From positions 1 to 44,464 of the forward strand of contig NZ_JAIOAB010000062.1 of NCBI RefSeq assembly GCF_019890635.1: DNA of 44,464 nt, written 5' to 3'. The notes below the pieces were generated by a model. That model made no database searches, was not told the origin of the DNA, and worked only from the letters and a program-made list of their open reading frames with translations. This DNA comes from Streptomyces sennicomposti (GTDB lineage: Bacteria; Actinomycetota; Actinomycetes; Streptomycetales; Streptomycetaceae). Below, piece after piece: positions 15,828 through 27,344 of this stretch (its first letter is position 1; each line of letters starts with the position of its first letter). Made by a program: the position numbers and the translations under genes.

Positions 15828-16580
15828 TCAGGCGGCGGCGCCGTCGCGGCCGGCCATGACGCGCGGCAGCACCCGGAAGCCGATGCCGCCGGCGATCATC
15901 GTCGCGGCGCCGATCAGCAGGAACGTGGTCTCGCCGGCGCCGGTCTCGGCCAGCTCCTTGCCGTTGCCGTTGCCCTGCGGCGCGGTGTTCGTGCTCTCGC
16001 CGGTGTCGGTGAGGGCCGAGGTGCCCTGCTCCTGCGGGGCGGCGCCGCCGCCGTCCGGGGTGGTGCCGCCGGTGGTGCCGGAACCGCCGGTGCCGTTGCC
16101 GCCGCCGGTGCCGCCCTGGTTGCCGCCGGTGCCGTTGCCGCCACCGTTGCCGCCCTGGTTGCCGCCGGTGCCCTGGTCGCCGCCGTTGCCGCCCTGGTCG
16201 CCGCCGTTGCCGTTGCCGCCGTTGCCGTTGCCCGGCTGGGTCGGGGTGCTGCCGCCGTCGCCCGGCTGGGTCGGGGTGCCGCCGTCGCCCGGCTCGGACG
16301 GAGTGCCGCCGTCGCCCGGCTCGCTCGGGGTGCCGCCGTCACCGGGCTCGGACGGAGTACCGCCGTCGCCCGGCTCGGACGGCGTGCCGCCGTCACCGGG
16401 CTCGGACGGGGTGCCACCCGAGTCGTCGCAGGTGGGGTCGATCACGATGTCGCACGGCGTCGGCTCGCTGCCCGGGCCCGGGTCGGCCGAGGCGACGCCC
16501 GCGACCATCAGCGAAGCACCCGCGGCGACGATCGCGCCCGCCGCTATGCGCGCGACACGGATCCGCGTCTTCTTTGTCAT
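15828..16580 (-). CDS. Sortase-anchored low-complexity surface protein (LAXTG)
   Basis: The 250-residue precursor has an N-terminal Sec signal peptide ending at VASA-D, and a short segment with two Cys residues (CDIVIDPTC). Five GGTPSEPGD nonapeptides and two TPTQPG units follow, then a long Gly/Asn/Thr-rich region. The C terminus has LAETG (210-214), a hydrophobic helix and a basic tail, the classic cell-wall sorting signal. LAXTG is the motif preferred by class E sortases in Streptomyces. The mature protein should be covalently linked to peptidoglycan as a flexible stalk without a recognisable functional domain. No sortase gene is in the window. GGGGG lies upstream of the ATG. Confidence 0.88.
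   Translation of the reverse strand: MTKKTRIRVARIAAGAIVAAGASLMVAGVASADPGPGSEPTPCDIVIDPTCDDSGGTPSEPGDGGTPSEPGDGGTPSEPGDGGTPSEPGDGGTPSEPGDGGTPTQPGDGGSTPTQPGNGNGGNGNGGDQGGNGGDQGTGGNQGGNGGGNGTGGNQGGTGGGNGTGGSGTTGGTTPDGGGAAPQEQGTSALTDTGESTNTAPQGNGNGKELAETGAGETTFLLIGAATMIAGGIGFRVLPRVMAGRDGAAA
16225..16415 (-). repeat. 27-bp tandem repeat encoding GGTPSEPGD units
   Basis: Roughly seven 27-bp units run through the surface-protein gene and encode GGTP(S/T)(E/Q)PGD nonapeptides. The units differ mainly at synonymous sites, which suggests selection on the peptide. Confidence 0.75.
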
Positions 16581-16828
16581 GTAGTTGCTACCCCCAGTAG
16601 CTGATCGTCGATGAGGCCGCGCTCGGGGCCGTGATCGACGGAGGTAGCTGTGCGAATGGAGCCCCCCGGTTCACATGCGCCCCGCAGATACGCATGCCGC
16701 GCTTAACCCTTCCCATAATTCAAAGCAACGTCAAGGTCGTTGCGTACGCGATGTCCTGGTACGCGTTCTTTGCCGGAGGAATTGGGATATGAAGGTGACG
16801 CAAAACCCGGACACCCGGGCGCGAAAAA
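16581..16828. other. Region between the surface-protein gene and the prfB terminator
   Basis: This region holds the surface-protein promoter on the minus strand. A TTGACG hexamer is visible near 16736-16731, followed by an unusually A/T-rich segment, but a matching -10 box is unclear. On the plus strand, GGAGG near 16775 precedes an 18-codon frame from 16789 that runs into the terminator. I do not call that a gene. Confidence 0.4.
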
Positions 16829-16859
16829 GGCAACCGCCGCGCTGAGCACGGCAGTTGCC
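16829..16859 (-). terminator. Intrinsic terminator of prfB
   Basis: GGCAAC-C-GCCG (16829-16839) pairs with CGGC-A-GTTGCC (16849-16859) with one mismatch. On the minus strand the stem is followed directly by five T residues, a classical rho-independent terminator 22 bases after the prfB stop. Confidence 0.85.
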
Positions 16860-16881
16860 TTGTCGACAAAGCGTTCTGTTC

Positions 16882-17997
16882 TTACTTGCTCTGCTGTTCC
16901 TGCTGCTTGCGCCAGCGAATGCCGGCCTCCAGGAAACCGTCGATCTCGCCGTTGAACACGGCCTCGGGGTTGCCGACCTCGAAGTCCGTGCGCAGGTCCT
17001 TCACCATCTGGTACGGGTGCAGGACGTAGGAGCGCATCTGGTTGCCCCAGGAGTTGCCGCCGTCGCCCTTGAGGGCGTCCATCTTGGCCTGCTCCTCCTG
17101 GCGGCGCCGCTCCAGCAGCTTGGCCTGGAGGACGTTCATCGCCGTGGCCTTGTTCTGGATCTGGGACCGCTCGTTCTGGCAGGAGACGACGATGCCGGTG
17201 GGCAGGTGGGTGAGGCGCACCGCGGAGTCGGTGGTGTTCACGCCCTGGCCGCCGGGGCCGGAGGAGCGGTACACGTCCACCCGCAGCTCGGACTCGTCGA
17301 TCTCGATGTGGTCGGTCTGCTCGACCACGGGCAGGATCTCCACGCCCGCGAAGGAGGTCTGGCGCCGGCCCTGGTTGTCGAAGGGGGAGATGCGCACCAG
17401 GCGGTGCGTGCCCTGCTCGACGGAGAGGGTGCCGTAGGCGTAGGGCGCCTGGACGGCGAAGGTGGTCGACTTGATGCCGGCCTCCTCGGCGTACGACGTC
17501 TCGTAGACCTCGGTCTTGTAGCCGCGCTGCTCGGCCCACCGCAGGTACATGCGCTGGAGCTTCTCGGCGAAGTCGGCGGCGTCGACGCCGCCGGCCTCGG
17601 CGCGGATGTTGACCAGGGCCTCACGGGCGTCGTACTCGCCGGACAGGAGGGTGCGGACCTCCATCTCGTCCAGCGCCTTCCTGACGGCCGTCAGCTCGGA
17701 CTCGGCCTCGGCGCGGGTGTCCGGGTCGTCCTCCTCCTCGGCCATCTCGAAGAGCACGGCGAGATCGTCGATCCGTCCGCGCAGCGCCTCCGCCTTCCTG
17801 ACCTCGGCCTGGAGGTGGGAGAGCTTGCTGGTGATCTTCTGCGCCTCGTCCGGGTTGTCCCACAGGGACGGCGCGGCCGCCTGCTCCTCGAGCACGGCGA
17901 TGTCTGCCCTCAGCTTGTCGAGGTCCAGAACGGCCTCGATCGACTCCATGGTCGAGGAGAGGGACTTGAGCTCTTCGGATACGTCGACGACTGCCAC
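16882..17997 (-). CDS. Peptide chain release factor 2
   Basis: The 371-residue RF2 recognises UGA and UAA and triggers peptide release. It has the codon-recognition tripeptide SPF (204-206) and the catalytic GGQ (249-251) inside SSGPGGQGVNTTDSAVRL. The reading frame is continuous: there is no in-frame UGA near codon 25, so the programmed +1 frameshift that autoregulates Escherichia coli prfB is absent here. The gene sits between the FtsEX block and two kinase genes, a conserved Streptomyces order. Confidence 0.97.
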   Translation of the reverse strand: MAVVDVSEELKSLSSTMESIEAVLDLDKLRADIAVLEEQAAAPSLWDNPDEAQKITSKLSHLQAEVRKAEALRGRIDDLAVLFEMAEEEDDPDTRAEAESELTAVRKALDEMEVRTLLSGEYDAREALVNIRAEAGGVDAADFAEKLQRMYLRWAEQRGYKTEVYETSYAEEAGIKSTTFAVQAPYAYGTLSVEQGTHRLVRISPFDNQGRRQTSFAGVEILPVVEQTDHIEIDESELRVDVYRSSGPGGQGVNTTDSAVRLTHLPTGIVVSCQNERSQIQNKATAMNVLQAKLLERRRQEEQAKMDALKGDGGNSWGNQMRSYVLHPYQMVKDLRTDFEVGNPEAVFNGEIDGFLEAGIRWRKQQEQQSK

Positions 17998-18046
17998 GCC
18001 CTCCAGCGTAACGGCTCCGCCGGGCGTAGAACGCCGGGCGGCGGGG

Positions 18047-19288
18047 TCAGGGCGACTGGGGCGCGGAGTGCCGGGTGTCCTGGGGCGCGGCGGGATCGTC
18101 GCCCGAGGCGGCCCACCAGGCTCCCGCGCCCACGGCCGCCGCGAGCAGCGCGCCGGCCACGCTCAGGGTGATCCGGCGGCGCCGGGCGGCGGTGCGGTGG
18201 CGGGCCGAGCCGGGGCGGGGCGCGCCCGGCGTGCGCGGGGCGCGGGCGGTGCCGTGGGCCGGGCCGGCCAGCTCGTCGGGGGCGGGCACCCGCATGGAGG
18301 TGTGCGTGTCGCGGTTGGAGTCGGGCTTGGCGCCCGGCACCAGCGGCACGGCTCCGCGGCGGCGGGCCCGGTCCCCGGCGGGCGCGGGCTCGGCGGGCAC
18401 GGCCTCGTCCCGCTCCTCCTCGGCCGCGTCCGCGCCGGGCTCGTCCACGTCCAGGGGCGGCATCCCGGCCAGCAGCGGCAGCAGCTCCCGCAGCCGGGCG
18501 GCCAGCTCGGAGGCGCGCAGCCGGGACGCCGGGCCCTTGGCCAGGCACTGGACGATCAGCTGCCACAGCTCGTCGGGGATGCCGGGCAGCGGGACCACGG
18601 TCTCGGTGACGTGGCGGCGCAGCACGGCGCCGGGGTGGCCGCCGCCGAAGGGGGTGAAGCCGGCCAGCAGCTCGTACAGGACGGTGGCGAGGGCGTAGAT
18701 GTCCACCGCGGCGCGCGGGGGCAGGCCCTCCACGATCTCGGGGGCGAGGTAGTCGGGGGTGCCGATGATCTTCGTGGCGCGGGTGCGCTTGGGCGAGTCG
18801 ATGAGTTTCGCCACGCCGAAGTCGGTGAGCAGCGCGGGGTGGGCGCCGCCGGGGCCGAGCGGTCCCTGCATGTCGAGCAGGATGTTCTCCGGCTTGACGT
18901 CGCGGTGCACGACGCCGGCGGCGTGGGCGGCGGCGAGGCCGTCGGCCACGTCGGCGGTGATCGCCACCGCGGCCTCGGGCGACAGCCGCCGCTCGCGCTC
19001 CAGCCGGGTGCGCAGGTCGGTGCCGCGGACCAGGTCCATGACGAGGGCGAGGTCGTTGCCGTCGACCACGAGGTCGCGCACGGAGACGACGTTCGGGTGC
19101 TCCAGGCCGAGCAGGGCGGTGCGCTCCTGCACGAAGCGGCCCACGAGTTCCTGGTCGGAGGCCAGGTCCTCGCGCAGCAGCTTGATGGCGACGGGCCCGT
19201 CGGGGCCCTCCCCGAGCCACACCGTGCCGGCGCTGCCCCGGCCCAGGATCTGGTTCGCGGTGTACCGGCTGCCGATCTTCCGTGCCAA
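18047..19288 (-). CDS. Transmembrane Ser/Thr protein kinase, PkaB-like
   Basis: The 413-residue protein has an N-terminal Hanks-type kinase domain (about 9-275) with the P-loop GRGSAGTVWLG, AIKLL lysine, HRDVKPEN catalytic loop, DFGVAKL and PDYLAPEIV; all key residues are present. A juxtamembrane Pro/Ala/Arg-rich segment leads to one transmembrane helix (about 372-392) and a ~20-residue extracellular tail, so there is no large sensor domain. The start is a rare TTG at 19288 with TAGGAG upstream. Position next to prfB and a second kinase matches pkaB/pkaA of S. coelicolor as I recall it. It likely phosphorylates Thr residues read by FHA proteins. Confidence 0.9.
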   Translation of the reverse strand: MARKIGSRYTANQILGRGSAGTVWLGEGPDGPVAIKLLREDLASDQELVGRFVQERTALLGLEHPNVVSVRDLVVDGNDLALVMDLVRGTDLRTRLERERRLSPEAAVAITADVADGLAAAHAAGVVHRDVKPENILLDMQGPLGPGGAHPALLTDFGVAKLIDSPKRTRATKIIGTPDYLAPEIVEGLPPRAAVDIYALATVLYELLAGFTPFGGGHPGAVLRRHVTETVVPLPGIPDELWQLIVQCLAKGPASRLRASELAARLRELLPLLAGMPPLDVDEPGADAAEEERDEAVPAEPAPAGDRARRRGAVPLVPGAKPDSNRDTHTSMRVPAPDELAGPAHGTARAPRTPGAPRPGSARHRTAARRRRITLSVAGALLAAAVGAGAWWAASGDDPAAPQDTRHSAPQSP

Positions 19289-19512
19289 GACTGCTCCTAC
19301 AGACGCGTGTTGCGGCTGAGGCTACGCGTCCGGAACGGCAACCTTCACCGCGGAGACCGAAATCACCCGTCGGATGTCGACAAATCTCCCGACTCGCGAT
19401 GCGGAGGGCGCGCGGGGGCGCGTGCGGACCGCGCGAGGACGGCGTCCGGCGGGTGGCGGCCTCGGCTGCCCGGTGGGTACGGCTGCCCGGTGGGTTCGGT
19501 CGCCCGGTGGCC
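19289..19512. other. Gap between the two kinase genes
   Basis: The 224-bp gap contains the PkaB-like gene's upstream region. Near 19465-19510 there are three short CCCGGTGG(G/C)(T/C)-type repeats. No terminator or small gene is evident. Confidence 0.4.
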
Positions 19513-21210
19513 TCAGTTGCCGCTCAGGTCCTTGGCCCAGTCGGTGGCCTGGCTGAACCAGTGGCTCAGCTCCGACCAGTAACCGCGGCCGGTGCCGATC
19601 CAGCTCTGCAGCGGGCTCAGCTCCCAGACCAGCCAGCCGGCGACGAACAGGATGACGACCGTGAACAGGCAGCCCTTAAGGCAGCCGAGTCCGGGGATCT
19701 TCATCGGGTTGGCGCCGCGCTGACGCGGCGGCCGCGGCTCGCGCGCGGGCCGCTGGGGCTCGGGGGCGGGCGGCGGCGCGTACCGCTGGGGCTGTGCCTG
19801 GGGCTGCGGCTGCGGGGTCTGGCGGCGCTGCGGGGCGGGGGCGTACTGCTGCGGCTGCTGCTGTTGCGGGTGGCCGTAGCCGTAGCCGGGCTGCTGCTGG
19901 GGCTGGGGGCGCTGCTGGGGCTGGGGGCGGGCGACCTGCCGCTGGGGGCGGCGGCGCAGCGGGTCCTCGCCGGGGTCGAGGTACTGGGTCTGCTCGTTGC
20001 GGTCGCGGGCCGCGCGCAGCTGGGACTGCCAGGGGTGCGGCTGGTCGGGCTGCTGGCCCGGCTGCCCCTGCTGGCCGGGCTGTCCCGGCGGCACGGGCGG
20101 CATCATGCGCGTCGGGTCGGGCGCGCCGGTGTGCGGCAGGACGCTGGTCGGGTCGGCGGCGCCGGCCGGTCCGCCGGTGTGCGGCAGGACGCTGGTCGCG
20201 CCGTCCGGGTCGTACGCCGGTGCGCCCTGGCCGTGCGGCAGCACCTGGGTGGGGTCGGCGGCGCCGGGCACGCCGTCCGGGGCGGGCACGGTCGCCGGGG
20301 CCGGGTCGGGGGCGAGCAGGGCGCCCACGCCCTCGGCGGCGGCGATCTGCGCGGCGTTCGCGTGCACGCCGATGCCCTCGGCGACGACGCGCAGGGCGCG
20401 GGCGAGGTTCTCGGCGCTGGGCCGCTCGTCGGGGTTCTTGCGCAGGCAGCGCTCCATCACCGTCCACAGCGGGTCGGGGACGGTGGAGGGGCGGCGCGGC
20501 TCGGCGCTCAGGTGCTGGTGCAGCACCTCCAGGGCGGAACCGCCGGCGAACGGCGGCCGGCCGGTGACCAGCTCGTACAGCAGGATGCCGGCGCCGTAGA
20601 CGTCGACGGCGGACGTCTGCGGGCGGCCCTCGGCGGACTCGGGGGCGACGTACGCGGGCGTGCCGACGAACTCGTGGGTGCGGGTGAGGCCGGGCGAGTC
20701 GGCGAGGCGGGCGATGCCGAAGTCGGTCAGCATCGGGTGCAGCTGCCCGCCGTCCTGCTTCAGCAGCACGTTGGCCGGTTTCAGATCCCGGTGGACCACC
20801 CCGTCGGCGTGGCTGGCGGCCAGCGCGTCGCAGATCTGGGCGGTGAGCAGGGCGGCGGCGACGGGGGTGAAGGGGCCGTTCTCGCGCAGGTGGCGGTGGA
20901 GGTCGGGGCCGTCGACGAGGTCCATGACCAGCGCCAGCAGATCGCCCTCGACGACCAGGTCGCGGACCCGGACGATGTTGGGATGGGTGAGCCGGAGCAG
21001 CACGGAGCGCTCCCGCAGGAACCGCATCACGACATCGGCGTCGTTCGCCAGCTCCTCCTTGAGGACCTTGATCGCGACGGTCTCGCCGGGCTGGCCGGGC
21101 ACCGCCGCCTCGGCGCCCGCGGTCTCACGCTGGCGGGCCCGCCAGACGGTCCCGGTGGCGCCGCGTCCGAGCGGTTCCTCCAGGAGGTACTTGCTGCCTA
21201 CCGGCCGCAC
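19513..21210 (-). CDS. Transmembrane Ser/Thr protein kinase, PkaA-like
   Basis: The 565-residue protein has a Hanks-type kinase domain (about 8-285) with GRGATGTVWRA, AIKVLK, HRDLKPAN, DFGIARL and AYVAPES, all intact. A ~200-residue Pro/Gln-rich linker contains repeated DPT(S/Q)VLPH motifs that may be phosphoacceptor sites. A transmembrane helix (about 515-535) and a short Trp-rich extracellular tail follow. The start is GTG at 21210 with GGGAG nine bases upstream. It lies upstream of the PkaB-like gene in the same direction and divergent from a large FHA protein gene. The arrangement suggests kinase, kinase and phosphothreonine reader act together; the substrate link is inference. Confidence 0.9.
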   Translation of the reverse strand: MRPVGSKYLLEEPLGRGATGTVWRARQRETAGAEAAVPGQPGETVAIKVLKEELANDADVVMRFLRERSVLLRLTHPNIVRVRDLVVEGDLLALVMDLVDGPDLHRHLRENGPFTPVAAALLTAQICDALAASHADGVVHRDLKPANVLLKQDGGQLHPMLTDFGIARLADSPGLTRTHEFVGTPAYVAPESAEGRPQTSAVDVYGAGILLYELVTGRPPFAGGSALEVLHQHLSAEPRRPSTVPDPLWTVMERCLRKNPDERPSAENLARALRVVAEGIGVHANAAQIAAAEGVGALLAPDPAPATVPAPDGVPGAADPTQVLPHGQGAPAYDPDGATSVLPHTGGPAGAADPTSVLPHTGAPDPTRMMPPVPPGQPGQQGQPGQQPDQPHPWQSQLRAARDRNEQTQYLDPGEDPLRRRPQRQVARPQPQQRPQPQQQPGYGYGHPQQQQPQQYAPAPQRRQTPQPQPQAQPQRYAPPPAPEPQRPAREPRPPRQRGANPMKIPGLGCLKGCLFTVVILFVAGWLVWELSPLQSWIGTGRGYWSELSHWFSQATDWAKDLSGN

Positions 21211-21651
21211 GTCATGTGCTCCCTGCTGCTTGCTTGCCTGTCCCCCGCGCCCGGTGGGGCCCCGCGGGTTTCCGCCCCACTGTAGTGCCGCTCCTCGTCA
21301 TCGCTCAGGCTCTTGTGGACGACGTACGCGGGGGACGCCGTACATGTTCGAAGGAAAGACGCCCTACTCGGGGCCGTTGGTTGCCCGCACGCGAACGTGA
21401 GCGATCTCAAGGCGGTATCAAGCAGACATTCGCCGGGCACGGGTCAGGCACTTTTGGGGTCAGAGCCGACCAATCAAGATCACTTGGCGGCGGGCGGCGG
21501 GCGCGGTGTCAGTGGCAGGTGCGAGGATGCTGCCAGTTACTGGCCGACGTGCTCGTGCGGCGGTGGGGGGTGGCCCGCGGTGGGGGGACCGCAGGGCGGC
21601 TTCGCCCTCCCCGTTCGCCGGGCGCCCGCGCAGAAGGGACCGCTGACGGCG
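21211..21651. other. Divergent regulatory region between PkaA-like kinase and FHA/FtsK genes
   Basis: This 441-bp region holds the promoters of both divergent genes. The plus-strand RecA-NDp-like motif at 21507-21528 is listed separately. No small gene with a good start signal was found. Confidence 0.5.
21507..21528 (+). promoter_or_regulatory. RecA-NDp-like (PafBC-type) promoter motif
   Basis: TGTCAGTG-N8-GAGGAT at 21507-21528 matches the LexA-independent DNA-damage promoter consensus TTGTCRGTG-N8-TAGGNT in all but the first T and the first T of the second box. It lies 124 bp before the ATG of the FHA/FtsK gene and faces it. PafBC controls such promoters in mycobacteria; its use here is inference. 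Confidence 0.5.
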
Positions 21652-24600
21652 ATGCAGATCCGGCTGACCGTCGTAGACCCGCTGGGCCCGCCCACGGCCC
21701 TGGGCCGCGCCGCGAGCTGCGACGTCCTGGTCACCGCCCCCGCGGGCACCGCCCTGGCCGCGGTGGCCTCGGCGCTGGCCGCCGTGGTGGGCGGCGAGAG
21801 CGGTACGGCGGCCGAGCGGGGCGGCCAGCGCGCGGGCGCGGAGCGCGGCGGCCGGGAGCCCGGCGCGGGCGCGGTCGTGCTGTACGCCGGGGCGGAGCGG
21901 CTGGACGCGCAGCGCTGCACGCTCGGCGAGCCGCCGCTGCTGGACGGCGCGGTGCTGTCCCTGGGCGCGCCCGCCGAGGCCGAGCCGCACCCCGAGCTGG
22001 ACGAGGCCCCCACCCAGCTGCACGTGGTCGCGGGCCCGGACGCGGGCGGGGTCCATCTGCTGCACGGCGGCCGGATCACCGTCGGCCGCTCCGCCGACGC
22101 CGACGTGCCGCTGGACGACCCGGACGTGTCCCGGCTGCACTGCGCGGTCACGGTCGCCCCGGACGGCCGGGTCTCGGTCGCCGACCTCGGCTCCACCAAC
22201 GGCACGGTGCTGGACGGCCGCCCGATCGGCGACCGCCCGGTCCGCTTCGCGCCGGGCGCGCTGCTGCGCCTCGGCGAGTCGGCCCTGCGGCTGACCCCGG
22301 CGGCGGGCCCGGCGGCGCGCGTCGCGACGGCGCCGGACGGCGAGGGGCATGTGCGGGTCGCGGGGAGCGGCGCCGGGGGCTCCGGGGGTGCGGGGAGCGC
22401 GGCGGGCGCCGCTGGTTCTCCGGGGGGTGCGGGCTTCGCGGGCTCCTCGGGTGCGGTGGGTGCTGGGGGTTCTTCCGGTGCCGGTGGTGTTCGGGGCGCG
22501 GTGGGTGCCGGTGGTCCGATGGGTGCCGATGGTCCGGTGGGGGCCGGTGGGTCCGGTGCGTCCGGTGCGTCCGGTGCGTCCGGTGCGTCCGGTGGGGCGT
22601 ACGCCGGGGCTCCGGGTGCGTCCGGTGACGTGTACGCGCGCGTGCCGGGCGGTGGCGGCGGCGCGGGAGCCGGGGGTACGGGTCCCGGCGCGGGCGCGGC
22701 GACGACCGCGGGCACCGGTACGGCGCCGGGTCTCACCGCGGGTACGGGAGCGGCGCCCGGCGGCCACGGCGCCGCGGACACGGCCCGGACGACGGGTGCG
22801 GCGGGCGCGTGGGGCGCACCGGGCGCGGGCGTACCGGGCCCGGCGGGTACGACAGGCTCGGCGGACGGGCGGGAGCACGGCTTCGCCGGGTCCCCCGCGC
22901 TGCCCGCGCAGGGCCGCGCGCCCCGGATCGAGAGCCACGGCGGCGACACCCACGCGGGCCGCTTCGGCGCCGGCGGCCGGGCCGACGCCTTCGCCGGCCA
23001 CCCGCACGCCCCCGCCGGAGGCGAGGCGGGCGTCGAGGAGCGGGGCCGCAAGGGCACGCCCCTGCGGGGCACGGAGGTGCCGCAGGGCCTGCGCCGGCGC
23101 GGCGGGATCGGGGCGTGGGCGCGGCGGCTGACCGGCGGGCGCGGCGAGAGCGCGGCGGCTCGCGGCGGGACGTACGACGACGCCGCGCCGCCCGCGCGGG
23201 GCGAGGCGCCCGCGGTGTACGCGGGTCCGCAGCTGCCGGATACCTGGCCGGACCCGGCGGCGCTGCTGCTGACCGCGCTGGGTCCCGGCCCCCGGCTGTG
23301 GGAGCGCGGCCCGGGGCACCCGGAGGCGCTGGCGGTCCGGCTGGGCACGGCCGACCGTCCGGCCCCCGACGGTTCGGGGCGGCTGCTGCCGGCGGTGCCG
23401 GTGACCGTGGGGCTGCGCGAGGTGGGCGCGCTGGGGCTGGCCGGGCCGCGCGAGCGGCTGTCCGGGCTGGCCCGCGCGGTGCTGGCCCAGCTCGCCGCGC
23501 TGCACTCACCCGAGACCCTCGAAATCGTCCTGATCAGCGCCGACCGCGCCCGCACGCCGCAGGAGCGCACCGCCGAGTGGGCGTGGCTCGGCTGGCTCCC
23601 GCACGTACGGCCGGGGCACGGCCAGGACTGCCGGCTGCTGCTGGCCCACGACCGCGACCAGGCCGCGGCCCGCACCGACGAACTGCTGCGCCGCCTGGAC
23701 GACCACCTGTCCGGCGTCCACCGCCCCGGACCGGACCCGGCCGCCCCGCAGGAGCGGGCCGAGGGCAGGCGGCCCTCCTGGGTGCGGGACGAGGACCCGG
23801 CCGCCGCGGACTTCCCGGGGCCGTACACCGTGGTCGTCGTGGACGGCGACCCGGGCGGGGCCTCCGTGCGCGAGGCGGTGGCGCGGCTGGCGCACGAGGG
23901 GCCGCGGGCCGGGATCCACGTGCTGTGCCTGGCCGAGGCGGCCCCCGCCTCGCCCGCGTCGCCGGTGACGGAGACGTACGACGCGGCGTGCGCGGTGTCG
24001 CCGGTGTTCCGCGAGTGCGGCGCCGTGGCGCTGCTCAGCGGCGACGTGGCGACGGCGCTGCGGCTGATGCGCGTGGCGCGCACGGGGACGGAGGCGTACC
24101 GCGCGGGTACGGCCCCGGCCCCGCACCCGCAAGAGCACCTGCACCAGCACCAGCACCAGCACCCGGAGTCACCCACCCCCGTCTCCCCCGGCACGGTCGG
24201 TGTCGTGGACGCCGTGTCCCCGGCGTGGGCGGAGCGGTTCGCGCGGGCGCTGGCCCCGCTGCGGACGGCGGACGCGGCCGGCGGCGACCGGCCCGCGCGG
24301 GTGTCCGCGCCGCTGCCGCTGTCGGCGCGGCTGCTGGACGAACTGGGGCTCGCCCGCGCCACCCCCGCCTCGCTGCTGGCGCGCTGGGCGGACGCTGCCG
24401 ACGACACCCGGGCCCTGGGCGGGCGGGCCGTGCTGATACTCGGGGCCGGTCCGCGCGGGCCGGTCTGCGCGGACCTCGTGGCCGACGGGCCCCACCTGCT
24501 GATCGAGGGCCCCGCCGGGAGCGGCCGTACGGAGCTGCTGCGCGCCGCCGTCGCCTCGCTGGCCTCGGCGGAGCGCCCGGACCGGCTCGGCATCGTCCTG

Positions 24601-25619
24601 GTGGACGGCCGGGACGGCGTCGAGGCGGGCGGCGGCCACGGCGACGGGCTGCGCGTCTGTACGGACGTACCGCATGTCACGACGCATCTCACCGCCAACG
24701 ACCCGGTGCGGATGCGGGAGTTCGCGCAGTCGCTGAGCGCCGAGCTGAAGCGGCGGGCCGAGCTGCTGGGGCTGTCCGACTTCGCCGAGTGGCACACCCG
24801 GCGCGAGGTGTCCGGCCGGATCGTCGCCCAGCGCACCGCGCCCGGCCGTACGGCGCCGGGCCGCACCCCGGACCGGGCGAGGCCGGCGGACCCGGCGGCG
24901 GGCGGTGCGACGGCAGGCGGTGCGACGGCGGGCGGTGCGACGGCGGGCGGCGGTCCGTCCGGCGCGGCCGATCTGGGGGCGCCCGCCGGTGCGGGCGATC
25001 TCGACGCCCCGCCCAGTTCCACCCTGCGGCTGCGGCCCGCCGCCGCCCGTGCGCGCGCCGCGGTGGTGCCGCCGCTGCCCCGGCTGGTCGTGGTCGTGGA
25101 CGATCTGGACCTCCTGGTGTCCCCGGCGCTCGGCTCGCCCGGGCGGCCCGCGGCCGGCTCGGTGATACGCGCGCTGGAGGCGGTGGCCCGGGACGGCGAG
25201 CGGCTCGGCGTCCACCTGGTGGCGGCGACCGCGCCCGGCGGCCGTACGGCGGAGACGGAACCGGCCCGCCGGGCCACGCTGCGGGTGGTGCTGGACGCCC
25301 CGGCCGGCGGGCGCGGCGCCGCCGCCCCGCTGGACCGGGACCGGGAGCTGAGGGGCGAGCCGGCGCCCGGGCGCGGCCGGCTGACCGGGCCGGACGGCCG
25401 GGTGACGCCGTTCCAGGGCGGCCGGGTCACGGGCCGCATCCCGCGCACGGCGACCCAGCGGCCCACGGTCGTCCCGCTGGAGTGGCAGCGCATGGGCGAC
25501 CCGCCGGCCCGCCGCCCGGTGCGGGAGCTGGGCAACGGGCCGACGGACCTGGCCCTGCTGGCCAGCGCGCTGGAGCGGGCGGCACGGGAGGTGTCGGCGA
25601 CGGAGGTCCCGTCCCTGCT

Positions 25620-25623
<4 letters not shown>
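21652..25623 (+). CDS. FHA-domain protein with FtsK/SpoIIIE-like (EccC-like) ATPase region
   Basis: This 1323-residue protein has an FHA domain at about residues 138-215 (VGRS...SRLHCAV...DLGSTNGTVLDG), which should bind phosphothreonine peptides. A Gly/Ala/Ser-rich linker of ~230 residues follows (including GAS tandem repeats). A C-terminal FtsK/EccC-like half has a P-loop GPAGSGRT (953-960) and a Walker B VVVVDDLDLLV near 1150. The usual P-loop Lys is Arg, so ATPase activity is uncertain. No transmembrane helix is evident. The gene is divergent from two Ser/Thr kinase genes that could supply its phospho-ligand. Its stop overlaps the next start (GTGA). FtsK-related proteins move DNA or proteins; the cargo here is unknown. 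Confidence 0.82.
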
Positions 25624-27140
<1,517 letters not shown>

Positions 27141-27178
27141 CGGTTCGCCGTACCCGCCGCGCCCGGCGTGCGGTTCAC

Positions 27179-27202
27179 CCGGACGGCCGGCGCGCCGTCC
27201 GG
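27179..27202. terminator. Hairpin after the DyP peroxidase gene
   Basis: CCGGACGGC (27179-27187) pairs perfectly with GCCGTCCGG (27194-27202) across a six-base loop. It begins 38 bases after the peroxidase stop codon and probably ends that transcript. Confidence 0.65.
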
Positions 27203-27344
27203 TTCGGGCCCGGCCTTCCTGACCCGCCCCGGCCCCGGCGTCATCATGGCTCCGCCACCGCGCCGCCCACCCGGCGGCGCCTTCCGCGCCGCATGCGCGG
27301 AAACGATCCCGCGCGCGCATCCGCCCGGAAAGCGAGGCAGCAGC

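Noticed and set aside
16789..16845. 18-codon plus-strand frame with a GGAGG upstream
   Set aside because: It runs into the prfB terminator, has no family resemblance, and the GGAGG may be chance. Conservation would be needed.
16882..17997. Programmed frameshift in prfB
   Set aside because: The frame is continuous from the ATG with no in-frame UGA in the early region.
22809..25619. Very long plus-strand frame upstream of the peroxidase, in a different frame from the FHA/FtsK gene
   Set aside because: It is an Arg/Gly/Ala-rich shadow of the FHA/FtsK coding sequence. Codon position GC bias favours the FHA/FtsK frame.
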